From the NCBI RefSeq assembly GCF_003008555.2, contig NZ_CP027665.1:2790001-2854000 (forward strand): a stretch of DNA of 64,000 nt, read 5' to 3'. The position numbers and the translations under genes were made by a program. Positions 48,148 to 57,274 of the stretch are shown in pieces; positions within the stretch are counted from its first letter, which is position 1; each line of letters starts with the position of its first letter. The DNA comes from Pukyongiella litopenaei (GTDB taxonomy: Bacteria; Pseudomonadota; Alphaproteobacteria; Rhodobacterales; Rhodobacteraceae). The notes below the pieces were generated by a model, which searched no databases, had not been told where the DNA came from, and saw nothing but the letters and a program-made list of their open reading frames with translations.

Positions 48148-48202
48148 ATGCGCGTTTTGTAGGGGAGTTCCGGCACCGAACGGGTAAACCGGCGCAACCA
48201 CT

Positions 48203-48236
48203 GCCCGGCAGGCGATTGCGCAGCCACCTGCCGGGC
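48203..48236. repeat. 10-bp inverted repeat, 14-base loop
   Basis: gcccggcagg (48203-48212) and cctgccgggc (48227-48236) form a perfect stem in the non-coding space. No T run follows on either side; role unknown. Confidence 0.5.
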
Positions 48237-48486
48237 GGGGGGATGCCGGCTCGGAGCTTTGGAAACCCGCGCCGGGACGGTTGAGGTCAGGATGCCCAAA
48301 CCACGCAAGGGGCGCTGTTTTCCGAGTTTCCGGAGCCATGAAGGGCGGCGGAAAAGGCAATGACGGCTGTCAGACTATCGGCCTGCGTTCTGGGCCTGTC
48401 GACACATTGCGCAGCAATGTCGCGACAGGGATGAACGGGTCGTTGCGGTCCTGAACCGCCTGTCCACGCCAGTCTTCCCAAACGAA

Positions 48487-48516
48487 AGCCCCCCGAACGG
48501 ATCCGTCCGGGGGGCT
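48487..48516 (-). terminator. Rho-independent terminator of the second permease gene
   Basis: agccccccg (48487-48495) pairs with cggggggct (48508-48516) with a near-complete inner stem. Read on the minus strand it is followed by TTTCGTTT and lies 30 bases after the permease stop. Confidence 0.7.
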
Positions 48517-48545
48517 GTTGGCTTCGCGGGATGGCCTGCGGTGGG

Positions 48546-50060
48546 TTAGTGCCCGCCTTCGGCCTGGAGAGCGGCTTCGCGCAGCTCGTCCTCATCGACG
48601 TTTTTCGCGCCGTTGAAGATAACGTTCAGGACAACCGCGGCGATGGACGCAAGCAGAATGCCCGAATGGATCAGGGGTTCGATCGAATGCGGCAACCACA
48701 TGGTGTATTGCGGCGCAATCAGCGGGATCATGCCAAGACCCAGGGTTATCGCGACGATCAGGCCGTTGAAGCGGTTTTCCTTGAAATCCACGTTGCTGAG
48801 GATGCGAATACCGGTTGCAGCCACCATCCCGAACATCACCAGACCGGCACCGCCGAGGACCGCGACCGGCAGCGATTCAACCAGCGCGCCCATCTTGGGC
48901 ACGAGGCCGAGGACGATCATGATCACGCCACCGGTCACACAGACATAGCGGGATCGAATGCCGGTCACGCCGACAAGGCCGACATTCTGGCTGAACGAGG
49001 TGTAGGGGAAGGTGTTGAACAGGCCGCCGATCAGGGTGCCCAGACCATCGGTGCGCAGCCCGGCCGACAGCGACGGGCGTTCGATCTTCTTGTCGCAGAT
49101 GTCGCCAAGCGCAAGGAACATGCCGGTGGATTCGATCATGACAACGATCATGACCAGCGTCATCGTCAGGATCATGATCGGATCAAAGATCGGCATGCCG
49201 AAGTGGAAAGGCGTGATCAGCGCGAACCAGTCCGCCGAGGCGACATGATCGAAATGCATGATCCCGAGCGCGGTCGCAACGATGGCTCCGACGACGATCC
49301 CGAGCAGGACGGAAATGTTGGCGAGGAAACCCTTGGCGAACTTCATGATGGTGATGATCGTCGCCAGAACGATGGCCGATATCATCATGTTCTGGGGCGT
49401 GGCGTAATTCACGTTGTCGACCGTCGCGGCGAGCTTCAGGCCCTCGGGGATGGCCGGAACCGCACCCGCGCCAAGGTCCTTGACCTGGTTCAGCCAGTCC
49501 GCGTGGGCAGGGTCGACGATCTGCGGAGCGGTCGGGCCAACCGGAACGCCGAAGATCCAGTTGATGCCGACGCGCATCAATGTCACCCCGATCACCAGGA
49601 TGATCGTCCCGGTCACGACCGGCGGGAAAAAACGCAGCATCCGGCTGACAAGGGGGGCGATCAGCATCGCGATGATGCCCGCGCCCATGATCGCGCCAAA
49701 GATCATGCGCGCGCCCTCGGTGCCGGGGTTCGCCACCGCGATCGCCACCATCGGGCCGACCGAGGCAAAGGTAACGCCCATCATGACCGGCAGCTTGATG
49801 CCGAACCATTTGGTGGCACCGAGCGATTGAATGATCGTGACCAGACCGCAGACGAAAAGGTCGGCGGAGATCAGGAACGCAACCTGTTCCGGGTTGAGAT
49901 GCAAGACGCGGCCCACGATGAGCGGAACGGCAATGGCACCGGCATACATCACCAGAACATGTTGCAGGCCCAGCGTCAAAAGCTTGCCGCCGGGCAGTTT
50001 TTCATCGACCGCGTGGGTCGCTCCCATATCGACGGTATCGACCGTCATATCAGATGGCAT
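48546..50060 (-). CDS. NCS2 nucleobase:cation symporter (second copy, urate/xanthine type)
   Basis: 504 residues, about 14 transmembrane helices. The sequence LGLQHVLVMYAGAIAVPLIV carries the Q-H motif of helix 1. MLVIMTL-type helix 8 contains MIVVMIESTGMFLALGDICD with the substrate Glu, and GLFNTFPYTSFSQNVGLVGV is the family motif. This form (short acidic N-terminus, FPYTSFSQN) resembles the urate/xanthine transporters of the PbuX/UacT branch and differs clearly from the permease at 40.8 kb. Upstream on the same strand, 87 bases away, is maeB. It probably feeds urate to PuuD. Confidence 0.93.
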   Translation of the reverse strand: MPSDMTVDTVDMGATHAVDEKLPGGKLLTLGLQHVLVMYAGAIAVPLIVGRVLHLNPEQVAFLISADLFVCGLVTIIQSLGATKWFGIKLPVMMGVTFASVGPMVAIAVANPGTEGARMIFGAIMGAGIIAMLIAPLVSRMLRFFPPVVTGTIILVIGVTLMRVGINWIFGVPVGPTAPQIVDPAHADWLNQVKDLGAGAVPAIPEGLKLAATVDNVNYATPQNMMISAIVLATIITIMKFAKGFLANISVLLGIVVGAIVATALGIMHFDHVASADWFALITPFHFGMPIFDPIMILTMTLVMIVVMIESTGMFLALGDICDKKIERPSLSAGLRTDGLGTLIGGLFNTFPYTSFSQNVGLVGVTGIRSRYVCVTGGVIMIVLGLVPKMGALVESLPVAVLGGAGLVMFGMVAATGIRILSNVDFKENRFNGLIVAITLGLGMIPLIAPQYTMWLPHSIEPLIHSGILLASIAAVVLNVIFNGAKNVDEDELREAALQAEGGH

Positions 50061-50147
50061 TTGTCACTCCTCCTCTAAACAGAACCCCATCTGCTGGGGT
50101 CGGGGTTTGGTTTGGCCGGATGCTCCAGATCCGGCCGGGTTGATAGA

Positions 50148-52427
50148 TCAGCTGTAGCTCGAGACGTCCGAGCCGGCCAAAGCGGCGATGTTGAGCAGGC
50201 CGCGCGGCGTGACGCCGGGCGTCACGATGTGGGCGCGATTGCCCATGCCCATCAGGATCGGCCCGACTTCCAGGCCGCCCGCGGCGCTCTTGAGCAGGTT
50301 GCGTGCCGCCCCCGCCGCGTCCGTGTTCGCATAGACCAGCACGTTTGCGCGCCCGGTCAGGCGATTGCCCGGCAACAGGCGTTCGCGCAGCTCCGGATCC
50401 AGCGCCGCATCGGTGTGCATCTCGCCTTCGTATTCGAAATCCCGCGCCTTGCCGTCGAGAATTTCCAGGGCACCCCGCATCGTGCGCCCCGACCGGCAAT
50501 CGAGATTGCCGAACTGCGACCCGGAACACAGGCCGATGCGAGGTTCCAGCCCGAAGCGACGCACATGGCGGGCAGCGGCAAGCACCGTCGCGGCCAGCGT
50601 CTCCGGCGTTTGCTCTACATTCACATGGGTATCGGCCACGAACAGCGGCCCATCGTCCAGGATGACCAGGGACAGCGCCCCGACGGGGGACAGATCGCCG
50701 GTCTGCAACATCTGCGCCACATAGTTCAGATGCCAGAGATACTGGCCGAACGTTCCGCAGATCATGCTGTCGGCGTCGCCCCGATGCACCATCGTCGCGG
50801 CAATCGCGGTCGTGTTCGTGCGCATCACCGCCTTGGCAAGGTCCGGCGTAACGCCGTGGCGCTGCATGACGCCATGATACGCCTTCCAATAGTCGCGATA
50901 GCGATCGTCGTTTTCCGGGTTCACGATCTCGAAGTCGATATTTGCCTTGATGGTCAGGCCCGCGCGTTCCAGCCTCTGGTCGATGACCTCGGGGCGTCCG
51001 ACCAGGATCGGGGTATCCACGCCGTCTTCCACCATCGCCTGCGCCGCACGAAGCACGCGATCATCCTCGCCTTCCGCAAAGACGATACGGCGTTTCGATT
51101 GGCGGGCGGTCTCGAAAACGCGACGCATGATCATGGAGGACTTGAAGACCTCGGCCTCCAGCGCCTGTCGGTAGGCGTCGAGATCCAGCGTGCGGCGGGC
51201 GGTGCCGGATTCGATTGCCGCCCGGGCAACCGCAACGGCAATCGTCGGCAACAGGCGCGGATCAAACGGCTTCGGGATCAGGTATTCCGGGCCAAAGGTC
51301 AGCTTTTCGCCTTCATAGGCTTCGCCCACCTCGGCCGAGGTCGTCTGCCGCGCCAGCGAGGCGATGGCGTCAACGCAGGCCAGCTTCATGGCGTCGTTGA
51401 TTTCCCGGGCCTCGGCGTCCAGCGCGCCCCGGAAAATGAACGGGAAACACAGAACGTTGTTGACCTGGTTCGGATAGTCGGAGCGCCCCGTGGCGATCAT
51501 GGCACCCGGAGAGGCCTCGCGCGCGTCTTCCGGCATGATTTCCGGAACCGGGTTGGCCAGGGCAAAGATGATCGGATTGTCGGCCATCGCACGGACCTGG
51601 TCGGCGGGCAGGGCACCGGGGCCGGAAAGGCCAAGGAACATGTCTGCGCCTTTCAGCGCCTGCTCGAGCGTGGTGCCCTCCTGCGCGGTCGCGAACCTCA
51701 TCTGTTCGGGGGCGAGCCCTTCGCGGGCGGCATGCAGGACACCCGAGCGATCGAACACGGTGATGTTTTCCAGCGGGACACCCATCTTGTGCAGCATGGT
51801 CAGGCAGGCGACGCCCGCGGCACCTGCGCCCAGGCCCACGACGCGGATGTCTTCTGGTTTCTTGCCCGCGATCTGCAAGGCGTTCTGCGCCGCCGCCGCG
51901 ACAACGATTGCGGTGCCGTGCTGGTCGTCGTGAAACACGGGGATACCCATGCGTTCCCGGCAGATGCGTTCGACCGTGAAACAGTCGGGGGCCTTGATGT
52001 CTTCGAGGTTGACCGCGCCAAAGGTCGGCTCCAACCGGCAGACGAGATCGGCCAGCGCTTCGGGGTCCGCTTCGTCCACCTCGATGTCAAAACAGTCGAT
52101 GCCGGCGAATTTCTTGAAGAGAACGGCCTTGCCTTCCATCACCGGCTTCGATGCCTGGGCGCCGATGTTGCCAAGGCCCAGAACCGCCGTTCCGTTCGAG
52201 ATGACGGCTACCAGGTTGCGCTTGGCCGTGTAGCGTGTCGCAAGCGCGGGGTCGCCGGCGATCTCGGTGCAGGCGTCTGCAACCCCGGGCGAATATGCCC
52301 GCGACAGATCGCGCGCCGTTGCCATCGGTTTCGTCGGGCGGATTTCCAGTTTTCCCGGTCTGGGGAATTCGTGGTAATCCAGAGCGGCCTGCCGCTCGGT
52401 GCCTTTTTTCGACTCGTCCAGAGCCAT
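50148..52427 (-). CDS. maeB: NADP-type malic enzyme with phosphotransacetylase-like domain
   Basis: A 759-residue hybrid malic enzyme. Residues ~1-420 are the malic domain and NAD(P) domain ([78 protein letters not shown]). Residues ~430-759 are phosphate-acetyltransferase-like ([27 protein letters not shown]-type segments), which in known MaeB proteins senses acetyl-CoA and is not catalytic. It turns malate into pyruvate and CO2. ATG 52427 follows GGAGGAG. Between the BHA cycle (makes oxaloacetate) and aceE (uses pyruvate), it links the two. Confidence 0.95.
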   Translation of the reverse strand: MALDESKKGTERQAALDYHEFPRPGKLEIRPTKPMATARDLSRAYSPGVADACTEIAGDPALATRYTAKRNLVAVISNGTAVLGLGNIGAQASKPVMEGKAVLFKKFAGIDCFDIEVDEADPEALADLVCRLEPTFGAVNLEDIKAPDCFTVERICRERMGIPVFHDDQHGTAIVVAAAAQNALQIAGKKPEDIRVVGLGAGAAGVACLTMLHKMGVPLENITVFDRSGVLHAAREGLAPEQMRFATAQEGTTLEQALKGADMFLGLSGPGALPADQVRAMADNPIIFALANPVPEIMPEDAREASPGAMIATGRSDYPNQVNNVLCFPFIFRGALDAEAREINDAMKLACVDAIASLARQTTSAEVGEAYEGEKLTFGPEYLIPKPFDPRLLPTIAVAVARAAIESGTARRTLDLDAYRQALEAEVFKSSMIMRRVFETARQSKRRIVFAEGEDDRVLRAAQAMVEDGVDTPILVGRPEVIDQRLERAGLTIKANIDFEIVNPENDDRYRDYWKAYHGVMQRHGVTPDLAKAVMRTNTTAIAATMVHRGDADSMICGTFGQYLWHLNYVAQMLQTGDLSPVGALSLVILDDGPLFVADTHVNVEQTPETLAATVLAAARHVRRFGLEPRIGLCSGSQFGNLDCRSGRTMRGALEILDGKARDFEYEGEMHTDAALDPELRERLLPGNRLTGRANVLVYANTDAAGAARNLLKSAAGGLEVGPILMGMGNRAHIVTPGVTPRGLLNIAALAGSDVSSYS

Positions 52428-52734
52428 GTCGTTCTCCTCCAATCACAAGGGTCTCGCCGCGCGGCGTTCCGCCATTTCAAGCATTCGGGCCGAGCAGCCC
52501 CATTCGTCGTCGTTCCAGCCGAACCCCCGCATCCGGCGCTGCCCCGTTGACCGGGTCTGCCGCTGCAATCCGGCGTCGAAATCGTCGCTGCATGGCGGGG
52601 GTCAGGACACAAAGGGACCAGAGCGCCGCCCCGCCATGCCGGAACAGGACCGGCCGGGTCTCAACTGCGGTAGGACCGGCAGGCGTCGAGGGCCGAAACC
52701 CCCGTGAGCCCCGAAAGACCGGATGCGCCCGTCA
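52428..52734. other. 307-base spacer between bhcD and maeB with a GAPDH relic
   Basis: No intact gene. The half nearest maeB is a minus-strand relic of a GAPDH C-terminus (annotated). The rest, 52590-52734, shows no recognisable protein. A promoter for maeB may lie here, but no hexamer pair is convincing. Confidence 0.6.
52443..52589 (-). pseudogene. GAPDH (gap/epd-like) C-terminal relic
   Basis: The minus-strand frame ending at TGA 52443-52445 reads SDDFDAGLQRQTRSTGQRR then GFGWNDDEWGCSARMLEMAE and RRAARPL. It matches the end of glyceraldehyde-3-phosphate dehydrogenases: D-F-x-x-x-x-Q-T-R, then x-W-Y-D-N-E-W-G-Y-S-x-R-M-x-x-x-A. The catalytic Cys domain and the Rossmann half are missing, and the sequence further upstream does not continue the family. 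The stop is only 15 bases before the maeB start codon. It could still be translated as a short leader from ATG 52532, but decay is more likely. Confidence 0.65.
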
Positions 52735-53700
52735 TCAGAAATCCACCTCGATGGCGATGCCTTTTTCGACCGCCAGATCGACCACCGACGCCGCGACCGC
52801 CAGGTCCTGAAGTCCCACGCCGGTGCCGTCGAACAGGGTGATCTGGTCGGCCGAGACGCGGCCCGGGTTGGTCCCGTTGATGACCGCACCGAGCTGGGCG
52901 ATATCGGCCTGCGCTATCAGCCCTTCGGCAACCGCGTGCTGGGCTTCGCCGATGCTGACGGATTGAGCGACCTCGTCGGTAAAGACGGTGGCGCGCGCCA
53001 GAAGCGCGGCTTCGACCTCCTGTTTGCCCTTGGTGTCGGTGCCCATGCAGGCAACGTGGCAACCGGGGCTGACATGATCGGCCATCAGCGACGGCGAGAA
53101 GGCGGAGGTGATCGAGACGATCACGTCGGCCTCTTGCATCCCGGGCAGATCGACGGCCTCGAACGGCACGCCGGCCTCGGCGGCGACCTTTTCGATATTC
53201 GGCAGCATCTCGGGGTGGTAGTTCCAGCCGATCACCTTTTCGAACTTGCGCTGCTCCAGCGCGGCGCGCAGCTGGAACGTCGCCTGGTGGCCCGCGCCGA
53301 CCATGCCGATGACTTTCGCGTCGTCGCGGGCAAGATGCCGGATCGATACCGACGAGGCCGCCGCCGTTCGCAGAGCGGTCAGGAGGTTGCCCCCGACCAT
53401 CGCCTTGACCATGCCGGTGTCGGGATCGAACAGGAACACGGTGGACTGGTGATTGATCAACCCGCGCTTTTCGAGATTGTTCGGCCAGTAGCCGCCCGCC
53501 TTCAGGCCCAGGGTCAGACCGGCCCGGTCGAACCCGCCCTTGAAGCCGTAGAGAGCGTCTTCATGGCCGATCGCTTCGCGAACCACGGGGAAATTGTAGG
53601 CATCGCCGGATGCCATAGCGGCAAAGACCTGTTCGACGGCATCAAAGGCCGCTTCGCGGGTCATCAGGTCGGCGATATCGCGTTCAGGTACGATCAGCAT
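52735..53700 (-). CDS. bhcD: Iminosuccinate reductase BhcD (ornithine cyclodeaminase family)
   Basis: A 321-residue protein of the ornithine cyclodeaminase/mu-crystallin family: VREAIGHEDALYGFKGGFDR near the N-terminus, Rossmann segment IGMVGAGHQATFQLRAALEQ, and the C-terminal ITLFDGTGVGLQDLAVAASV signature. In this gene cluster it is the fourth BHA-cycle enzyme, which reduces iminosuccinate from BhcB to aspartate with NADH and so regenerates the amino donor for BhcA. GGAGAG precedes ATG 53700. Last gene of the operon, separated from bhcC by 207 bases with two hairpins. Confidence 0.92.
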   Translation of the reverse strand: MLIVPERDIADLMTREAAFDAVEQVFAAMASGDAYNFPVVREAIGHEDALYGFKGGFDRAGLTLGLKAGGYWPNNLEKRGLINHQSTVFLFDPDTGMVKAMVGGNLLTALRTAAASSVSIRHLARDDAKVIGMVGAGHQATFQLRAALEQRKFEKVIGWNYHPEMLPNIEKVAAEAGVPFEAVDLPGMQEADVIVSITSAFSPSLMADHVSPGCHVACMGTDTKGKQEVEAALLARATVFTDEVAQSVSIGEAQHAVAEGLIAQADIAQLGAVINGTNPGRVSADQITLFDGTGVGLQDLAVAASVVDLAVEKGIAIEVDF

Positions 53701-53816
53701 GTCTCTCTCCAGGTGTTCGGTTCCAGGAGCCTCCGAATGGATCGCCGATAGCCCTGAAGACGGTGCGCCGCAGGTCCAGGCGGATCAGAGAGCCCTGAAA
53801 CGCGTTCTATCTCATG

Positions 53817-53882
53817 CGCCCGTGTGCCACTGCCGGAAGGAGAGCATACACACGGGCGGCTATCCGGCTCCTCCCGAGCCGG
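53817..53882 (-). promoter_or_regulatory. Two hairpins between bhcC and bhcD
   Basis: cgcccgtgtg (53817-53826) pairs with cacacgggcg (53849-53858), and ccggctc (53864-53870) with gagccgg (53876-53882). They stand in the only long gap of the bhcABCD operon. Without U tracts, they are more likely attenuators or mRNA-stability elements that set bhcD expression apart than true terminators. Confidence 0.45.
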
Positions 53883-53907
53883 ACCTCCCTGCCTCGGATC
53901 GGCCGGG

Positions 53908-55071
53908 TCAGTAGGCGTGGCCGCGCGCCGAGACCGGCCAGACGCATTCCACCTTGCCGTTCCGCACACCGACATACCAATCATGCACGTTGGCGGTCGG
54001 ATCGCAGTGGCCGGGGACCAGCTTGAGCTTGTCGTTGACCTTCAGCGCGCCGTTCGGATCCATCACCACGCCATGTTCGTCCGAACACTTGACGTATTCG
54101 ACGTCATCGCGGCCGTAGATGAGCGGCAGGCCGCTATCGACCGACTGGGCCTTGAGACCCGCGTCGACGATCGCCTTGTCCGATTTGGCATGGCTCATCA
54201 CGGTGGTCAGGATGAACAGGGCGTTCTCCCATTCGCCTTCGTCGATGCGTTTGCCGTCCTTGTCCAGGATGCGGCCATAATCCGCGTCCATGAACGCGTA
54301 GGAACCGCACTGAAGCTCGTTATAGACGCCCGAGTTGCTCTCGAAGTAATACGAACCGGTGCCGCCACCGCCGACGATGTCGCAGTCCAGGCCGTTGCTT
54401 TTCAGGCCCTGAACCGCATCGGCAACCTGCGCGATCGCGATATCCAGCTTCTCCTTGCGGTCCGCATAGAGATCCATGTGCTGCATCGCACCCTGATAGG
54501 CCTGGATACCGGCGAATTTCAGGTTCGGGGCGGCGTCGATCAGCCTGGCGATGTTCACCACATCCTGCGTGGTGCTGACACCGCAGCGCCCGGCGCCGCA
54601 GTCGATTTCGACCAGGGCTTCCAGTTCGGTTCCGGCGGCGACGGCGGCATCCGACAGTTGCTTGACGTTTTCGGGGTCGTCCACGCAGACCAGGATACGC
54701 GCACCCAGCCTGGGCATTTCGGCCAGGCGCTTGATCTTGGCCGGGTCGGTGACCTGGTTCGAGACCATCACGTCCTTGATCCCGCCACGGGCGAACACCT
54801 CGGCTTCGGACACTTTCTGGCAGCACACGCCACAAGCCGCGCCAAGCTCCTGTTGCAGTTTCAGAACATCCACGGATTTGTGCATCTTGCCATGGGCGCG
54901 GTGACGCATGCCGTGGTCCCTGGCATAGTCGCCCATCTTCTTGATGTTGCGTTCCAGCGCGTCCAGGTCCAGCACGAGGCAGGGGGTCTGGATGTCGGCC
55001 TCGTCCATGCCCGGCTTGGCCGGGATGTCAAAGCCCACTTCGAAGTCGTCGAGATTGGTCATGTCTTTCAT
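53908..55071 (-). CDS. bhcC: beta-hydroxyaspartate aldolase BhcC
   Basis: A 387-residue PLP enzyme of the alanine-racemase-fold D-threonine aldolase type. The PLP lysine is in RHRAHGKMHKSVDVL (K62), and the N-terminus is DIQTPCLVLDLDALERNIKK. Further segments are VEIDCGAGRCGVSTTQDVVN and GGGGTGSYYFESNSGVYNEL, with H/D metal ligands near the C-terminus (VPGHCDPT). In the cycle it joins glyoxylate and glycine to (2R,3S)-beta-hydroxyaspartate. ATG 55071 follows GAGGAGC and gives the length of known BhcC; the longer frame runs into bhcB. Confidence 0.95.
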   Translation of the reverse strand: MKDMTNLDDFEVGFDIPAKPGMDEADIQTPCLVLDLDALERNIKKMGDYARDHGMRHRAHGKMHKSVDVLKLQQELGAACGVCCQKVSEAEVFARGGIKDVMVSNQVTDPAKIKRLAEMPRLGARILVCVDDPENVKQLSDAAVAAGTELEALVEIDCGAGRCGVSTTQDVVNIARLIDAAPNLKFAGIQAYQGAMQHMDLYADRKEKLDIAIAQVADAVQGLKSNGLDCDIVGGGGTGSYYFESNSGVYNELQCGSYAFMDADYGRILDKDGKRIDEGEWENALFILTTVMSHAKSDKAIVDAGLKAQSVDSGLPLIYGRDDVEYVKCSDEHGVVMDPNGALKVNDKLKLVPGHCDPTANVHDWYVGVRNGKVECVWPVSARGHAY

Positions 55072-55112
55072 GTCCGTGCTCCTCAGTCGGTAGTTCAGTA
55101 AGGTGTTCGGGG

Positions 55113-56069
55113 TCAGGCCGCGGTCATCCACGGCAGCTTGTCGAGATCGACATTGCCGCCGGTGATGATCAGGCCCACGCGCTTGCCGCTGAAGGCGTCC
55201 CGGTTCTTGAGAACCGTCGCCAGGGGCACGGCGGATGAGGGTTCCATGACCACGCGAAGATGCTTCCAGGTCAGCTTCATCGCCTCGATGATCTCTTGCT
55301 CGGAGGCGGTGTAGATCTCGGTGACATGGTTCGAGACGAAATGCCACGTCAGGTCCTTGAGCGGCACCAGAAGGCCATCGGCGATGGTCTTGGGGGCATC
55401 GTCGGCAATGATGTGACCGGCCTTGAAGCTGCGATAGGCATCGTCCGCCTGCTCGGGTTCGGCGGCAATGATCCTGGTTTCCGGGGCCAGGGTCGACAGC
55501 GTCAGGCAGGTGCCCGACACCATGCCGCCACCACCGATCGGCGCAACAACCATGTCGAGACCGTCGGTCTGCTCGATGAACTCCTTCGAGCAGGTGCCCT
55601 GGCCGGCGATCACGCGGGGATCGTTGTAGGGATGCACGAAGTCGCCGCCAGTCGCCGCCTGCACTTCGGCAAAGGTTGCCTCGCGCGAGGTCGTCGAGGG
55701 CTCACATTCGGTAATGACGCCGCCATAGCGCCGCACCGTGTCTTTCTTGGCCTGCGGCGCGGTGCGCGGCATGACCACGTTGCAGGGAATACCCCGCTTC
55801 ATGGCCGCATAGGACAGGCAGGACGCGTGGTTGCCCGACGAATGCGTCGCCACGCCCCGGACGGCCTGTTCCTCGTCCAGCCCGAACACCGCGTTCGAGG
55901 CGCCGCGCACCTTGAAGGCGCCCGGCTCCTGGAAGTTCTCGCATTTGAAGAACAGCTCGCAACCCGCCAGTTCGTTGAGGTAGTCCGAGGTCCGAACCGG
56001 CGTGCGGCGGATATACGGCTCGATCCGCTTGTGAGCTTCGAGCATGTCCTCGTAAGTAGGGATATGCAT
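55113..56069 (-). CDS. bhcB: beta-hydroxyaspartate dehydratase BhcB
   Basis: A 318-residue fold-type II PLP enzyme related to threonine dehydratase and serine racemase. The PLP lysine K53 is in NFQEPGAFKVRGASNAVFG; it also has THSSGNHASCLSYAA and the phosphate loop APIGGGGMVSG. It deaminates beta-hydroxyaspartate to iminosuccinate. I prefer ATG 56069 (MHIPTYEDM) because AAGGGC lies 6 bases upstream; ATG 56084, whose A is the last base of the bhcA stop (TGATG), is an alternative that adds five residues. Tight coupling to bhcA. Confidence 0.95.
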   Translation of the reverse strand: MHIPTYEDMLEAHKRIEPYIRRTPVRTSDYLNELAGCELFFKCENFQEPGAFKVRGASNAVFGLDEEQAVRGVATHSSGNHASCLSYAAMKRGIPCNVVMPRTAPQAKKDTVRRYGGVITECEPSTTSREATFAEVQAATGGDFVHPYNDPRVIAGQGTCSKEFIEQTDGLDMVVAPIGGGGMVSGTCLTLSTLAPETRIIAAEPEQADDAYRSFKAGHIIADDAPKTIADGLLVPLKDLTWHFVSNHVTEIYTASEQEIIEAMKLTWKHLRVVMEPSSAVPLATVLKNRDAFSGKRVGLIITGGNVDLDKLPWMTAA

Positions 56070-56083
56070 GTCGGTGCCCTTCA

Positions 56084-57274
56084 TCACGCAGCGTCTTTCT
56101 GTGCTGCGGAGGGATGCCCACGGTAATATTCCTGGGCCGCCGCGACGCCGGACCCGAGCCTGATATCAAGCCCAAGATCGGCCATGCACATTTCCGCGGT
56201 TGCGATGCCCGACAGCGCCATGACATCCGTCAGGCTGCCGAGGTGGCCGATGCGGAACACCTTGCCCGCGACCTCGCCCAGACCAACGCCGAAGGCGACG
56301 CCGAAATTGTTTGCCGCATGGGTCACGATGTCGGTCGCGTTGAAACCTTCGGGCGTGCGAATGGCGCTGACCGTGTCGGAATAGACGGACGGATCGGCGG
56401 CGCAGAGATCCAGGCCCCATGCGCCCACTGCCGCGCGCACGCCCTCGGCGATACGATGGTGACGGGCAAACACGTTTTCCAGGCCTTCGTCCAGCAGCAT
56501 GCGGCACGATTCGTTGAGACCGTTCAGCAGGCCGACCGCGGGCGTGTAGGGATAGGCGTTGTTGGCATAGCCCTTGGCCATGTCATGGACGTCAAAGAAG
56601 GTGCGGGGCAGGGTGCCGGTCCGGGTGGCGTCCATCGCCTTGGGCGAGAAACCCACGATGGCGAGGCCCGCGGTCAGCATGAAGCCCTTCTGCGAGCCGG
56701 TCACGGCAACGTCCACGCCCCATTCGTCGAACCGGAAATCCATCGAGGCGATCGACGACACACCGTCGACGAACAGCATCGCCGGGTGGTTCGCGGCATC
56801 CAGGGCGCGGCGCACCGCGGCGATGTCCGACTTCACGCCGGTTGCCGTTTCGTTATGCGTGGCGAGAACGACCTTGATCTCGTGGTTCTTGTCGGCGGTC
56901 AGGATCTCTTCGTAGCGATCCGCCGGAATGCCCTCGCCCCAGGTGGTCTCGACGATGTGAACCTCCAGCCCGTGCCGCTGGCACATGTCGATCCAGCGAT
57001 GGCTGAACATGCCATTGCGCGCGGCCAGGACCTTGTCACCGGCGGACAGGGTGTTGGTCAGCGCGGTTTCCCAGCCGCCGGTTCCGGTCGAGGGGAAAAT
57101 GAACACTTCCGCCTTGTCGCTTTTCAGGACCTTGCGAACACCAGCGCGCGCCGGATGCAGGATCTGGCCGAACAGCGGCGAGCGATGGTCGATCGTCGGC
57201 ATGTCGCAGGCCTTGCGCAGGCTCTCGGGGATGTTGGTCGGGCCCGGGATGAAAACGGGATTTTGAAAGCTCAT
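56084..57274 (-). CDS. bhcA: Aspartate-glyoxylate aminotransferase BhcA
   Basis: A 396-residue class V PLP aminotransferase of the alanine-/serine-glyoxylate type. The N-terminus is NPVFIPGPTNIPESLRKACD, and the PLP lysine K196 is in VTGSQKGFMLTAGLA. It transfers the amino group of aspartate to glyoxylate, giving glycine and oxaloacetate, the net product of the cycle. First gene of bhcABCD, divergent from bhcR. The identity is taken from the full four-gene context with the IclR regulator; on sequence alone it could be a serine-glyoxylate aminotransferase. Confidence 0.95.
   Translation of the reverse strand: MSFQNPVFIPGPTNIPESLRKACDMPTIDHRSPLFGQILHPARAGVRKVLKSDKAEVFIFPSTGTGGWETALTNTLSAGDKVLAARNGMFSHRWIDMCQRHGLEVHIVETTWGEGIPADRYEEILTADKNHEIKVVLATHNETATGVKSDIAAVRRALDAANHPAMLFVDGVSSIASMDFRFDEWGVDVAVTGSQKGFMLTAGLAIVGFSPKAMDATRTGTLPRTFFDVHDMAKGYANNAYPYTPAVGLLNGLNESCRMLLDEGLENVFARHHRIAEGVRAAVGAWGLDLCAADPSVYSDTVSAIRTPEGFNATDIVTHAANNFGVAFGVGLGEVAGKVFRIGHLGSLTDVMALSGIATAEMCMADLGLDIRLGSGVAAAQEYYRGHPSAAQKDAA

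Larger units (their letters stand above)
48052..48545. other. 494-base non-coding space with several strong hairpins
   Basis: No protein-like frame fits this space between lpdA and the convergent second permease. It holds four inverted repeats, at 48066-48093, 48122-48147, 48203-48236 and 48487-48516, annotated separately. 48237-48486 shows nothing I can name. The space is long for this dense region and could contain a small RNA, but I see no clear promoter. Confidence 0.6.

Noticed and set aside
48531-50078. 515-codon plus-strand frame rich in Asp, His and Arg
   Set aside because: Antisense to a clear NCS2 permease; hydrophobic codons read backwards give this composition.
50112-52550. 812-codon open frame on the plus strand
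   Set aside because: Antisense to maeB; the product is His/Arg/Gly-rich with no recognisable motif.
52735-57274. The beta-hydroxyaspartate cycle genes as a previously undescribed system
   Set aside because: The bhcABCD-bhcR set and its chemistry are already known from Paracoccus; only its placement with purine genes is reported as notable.
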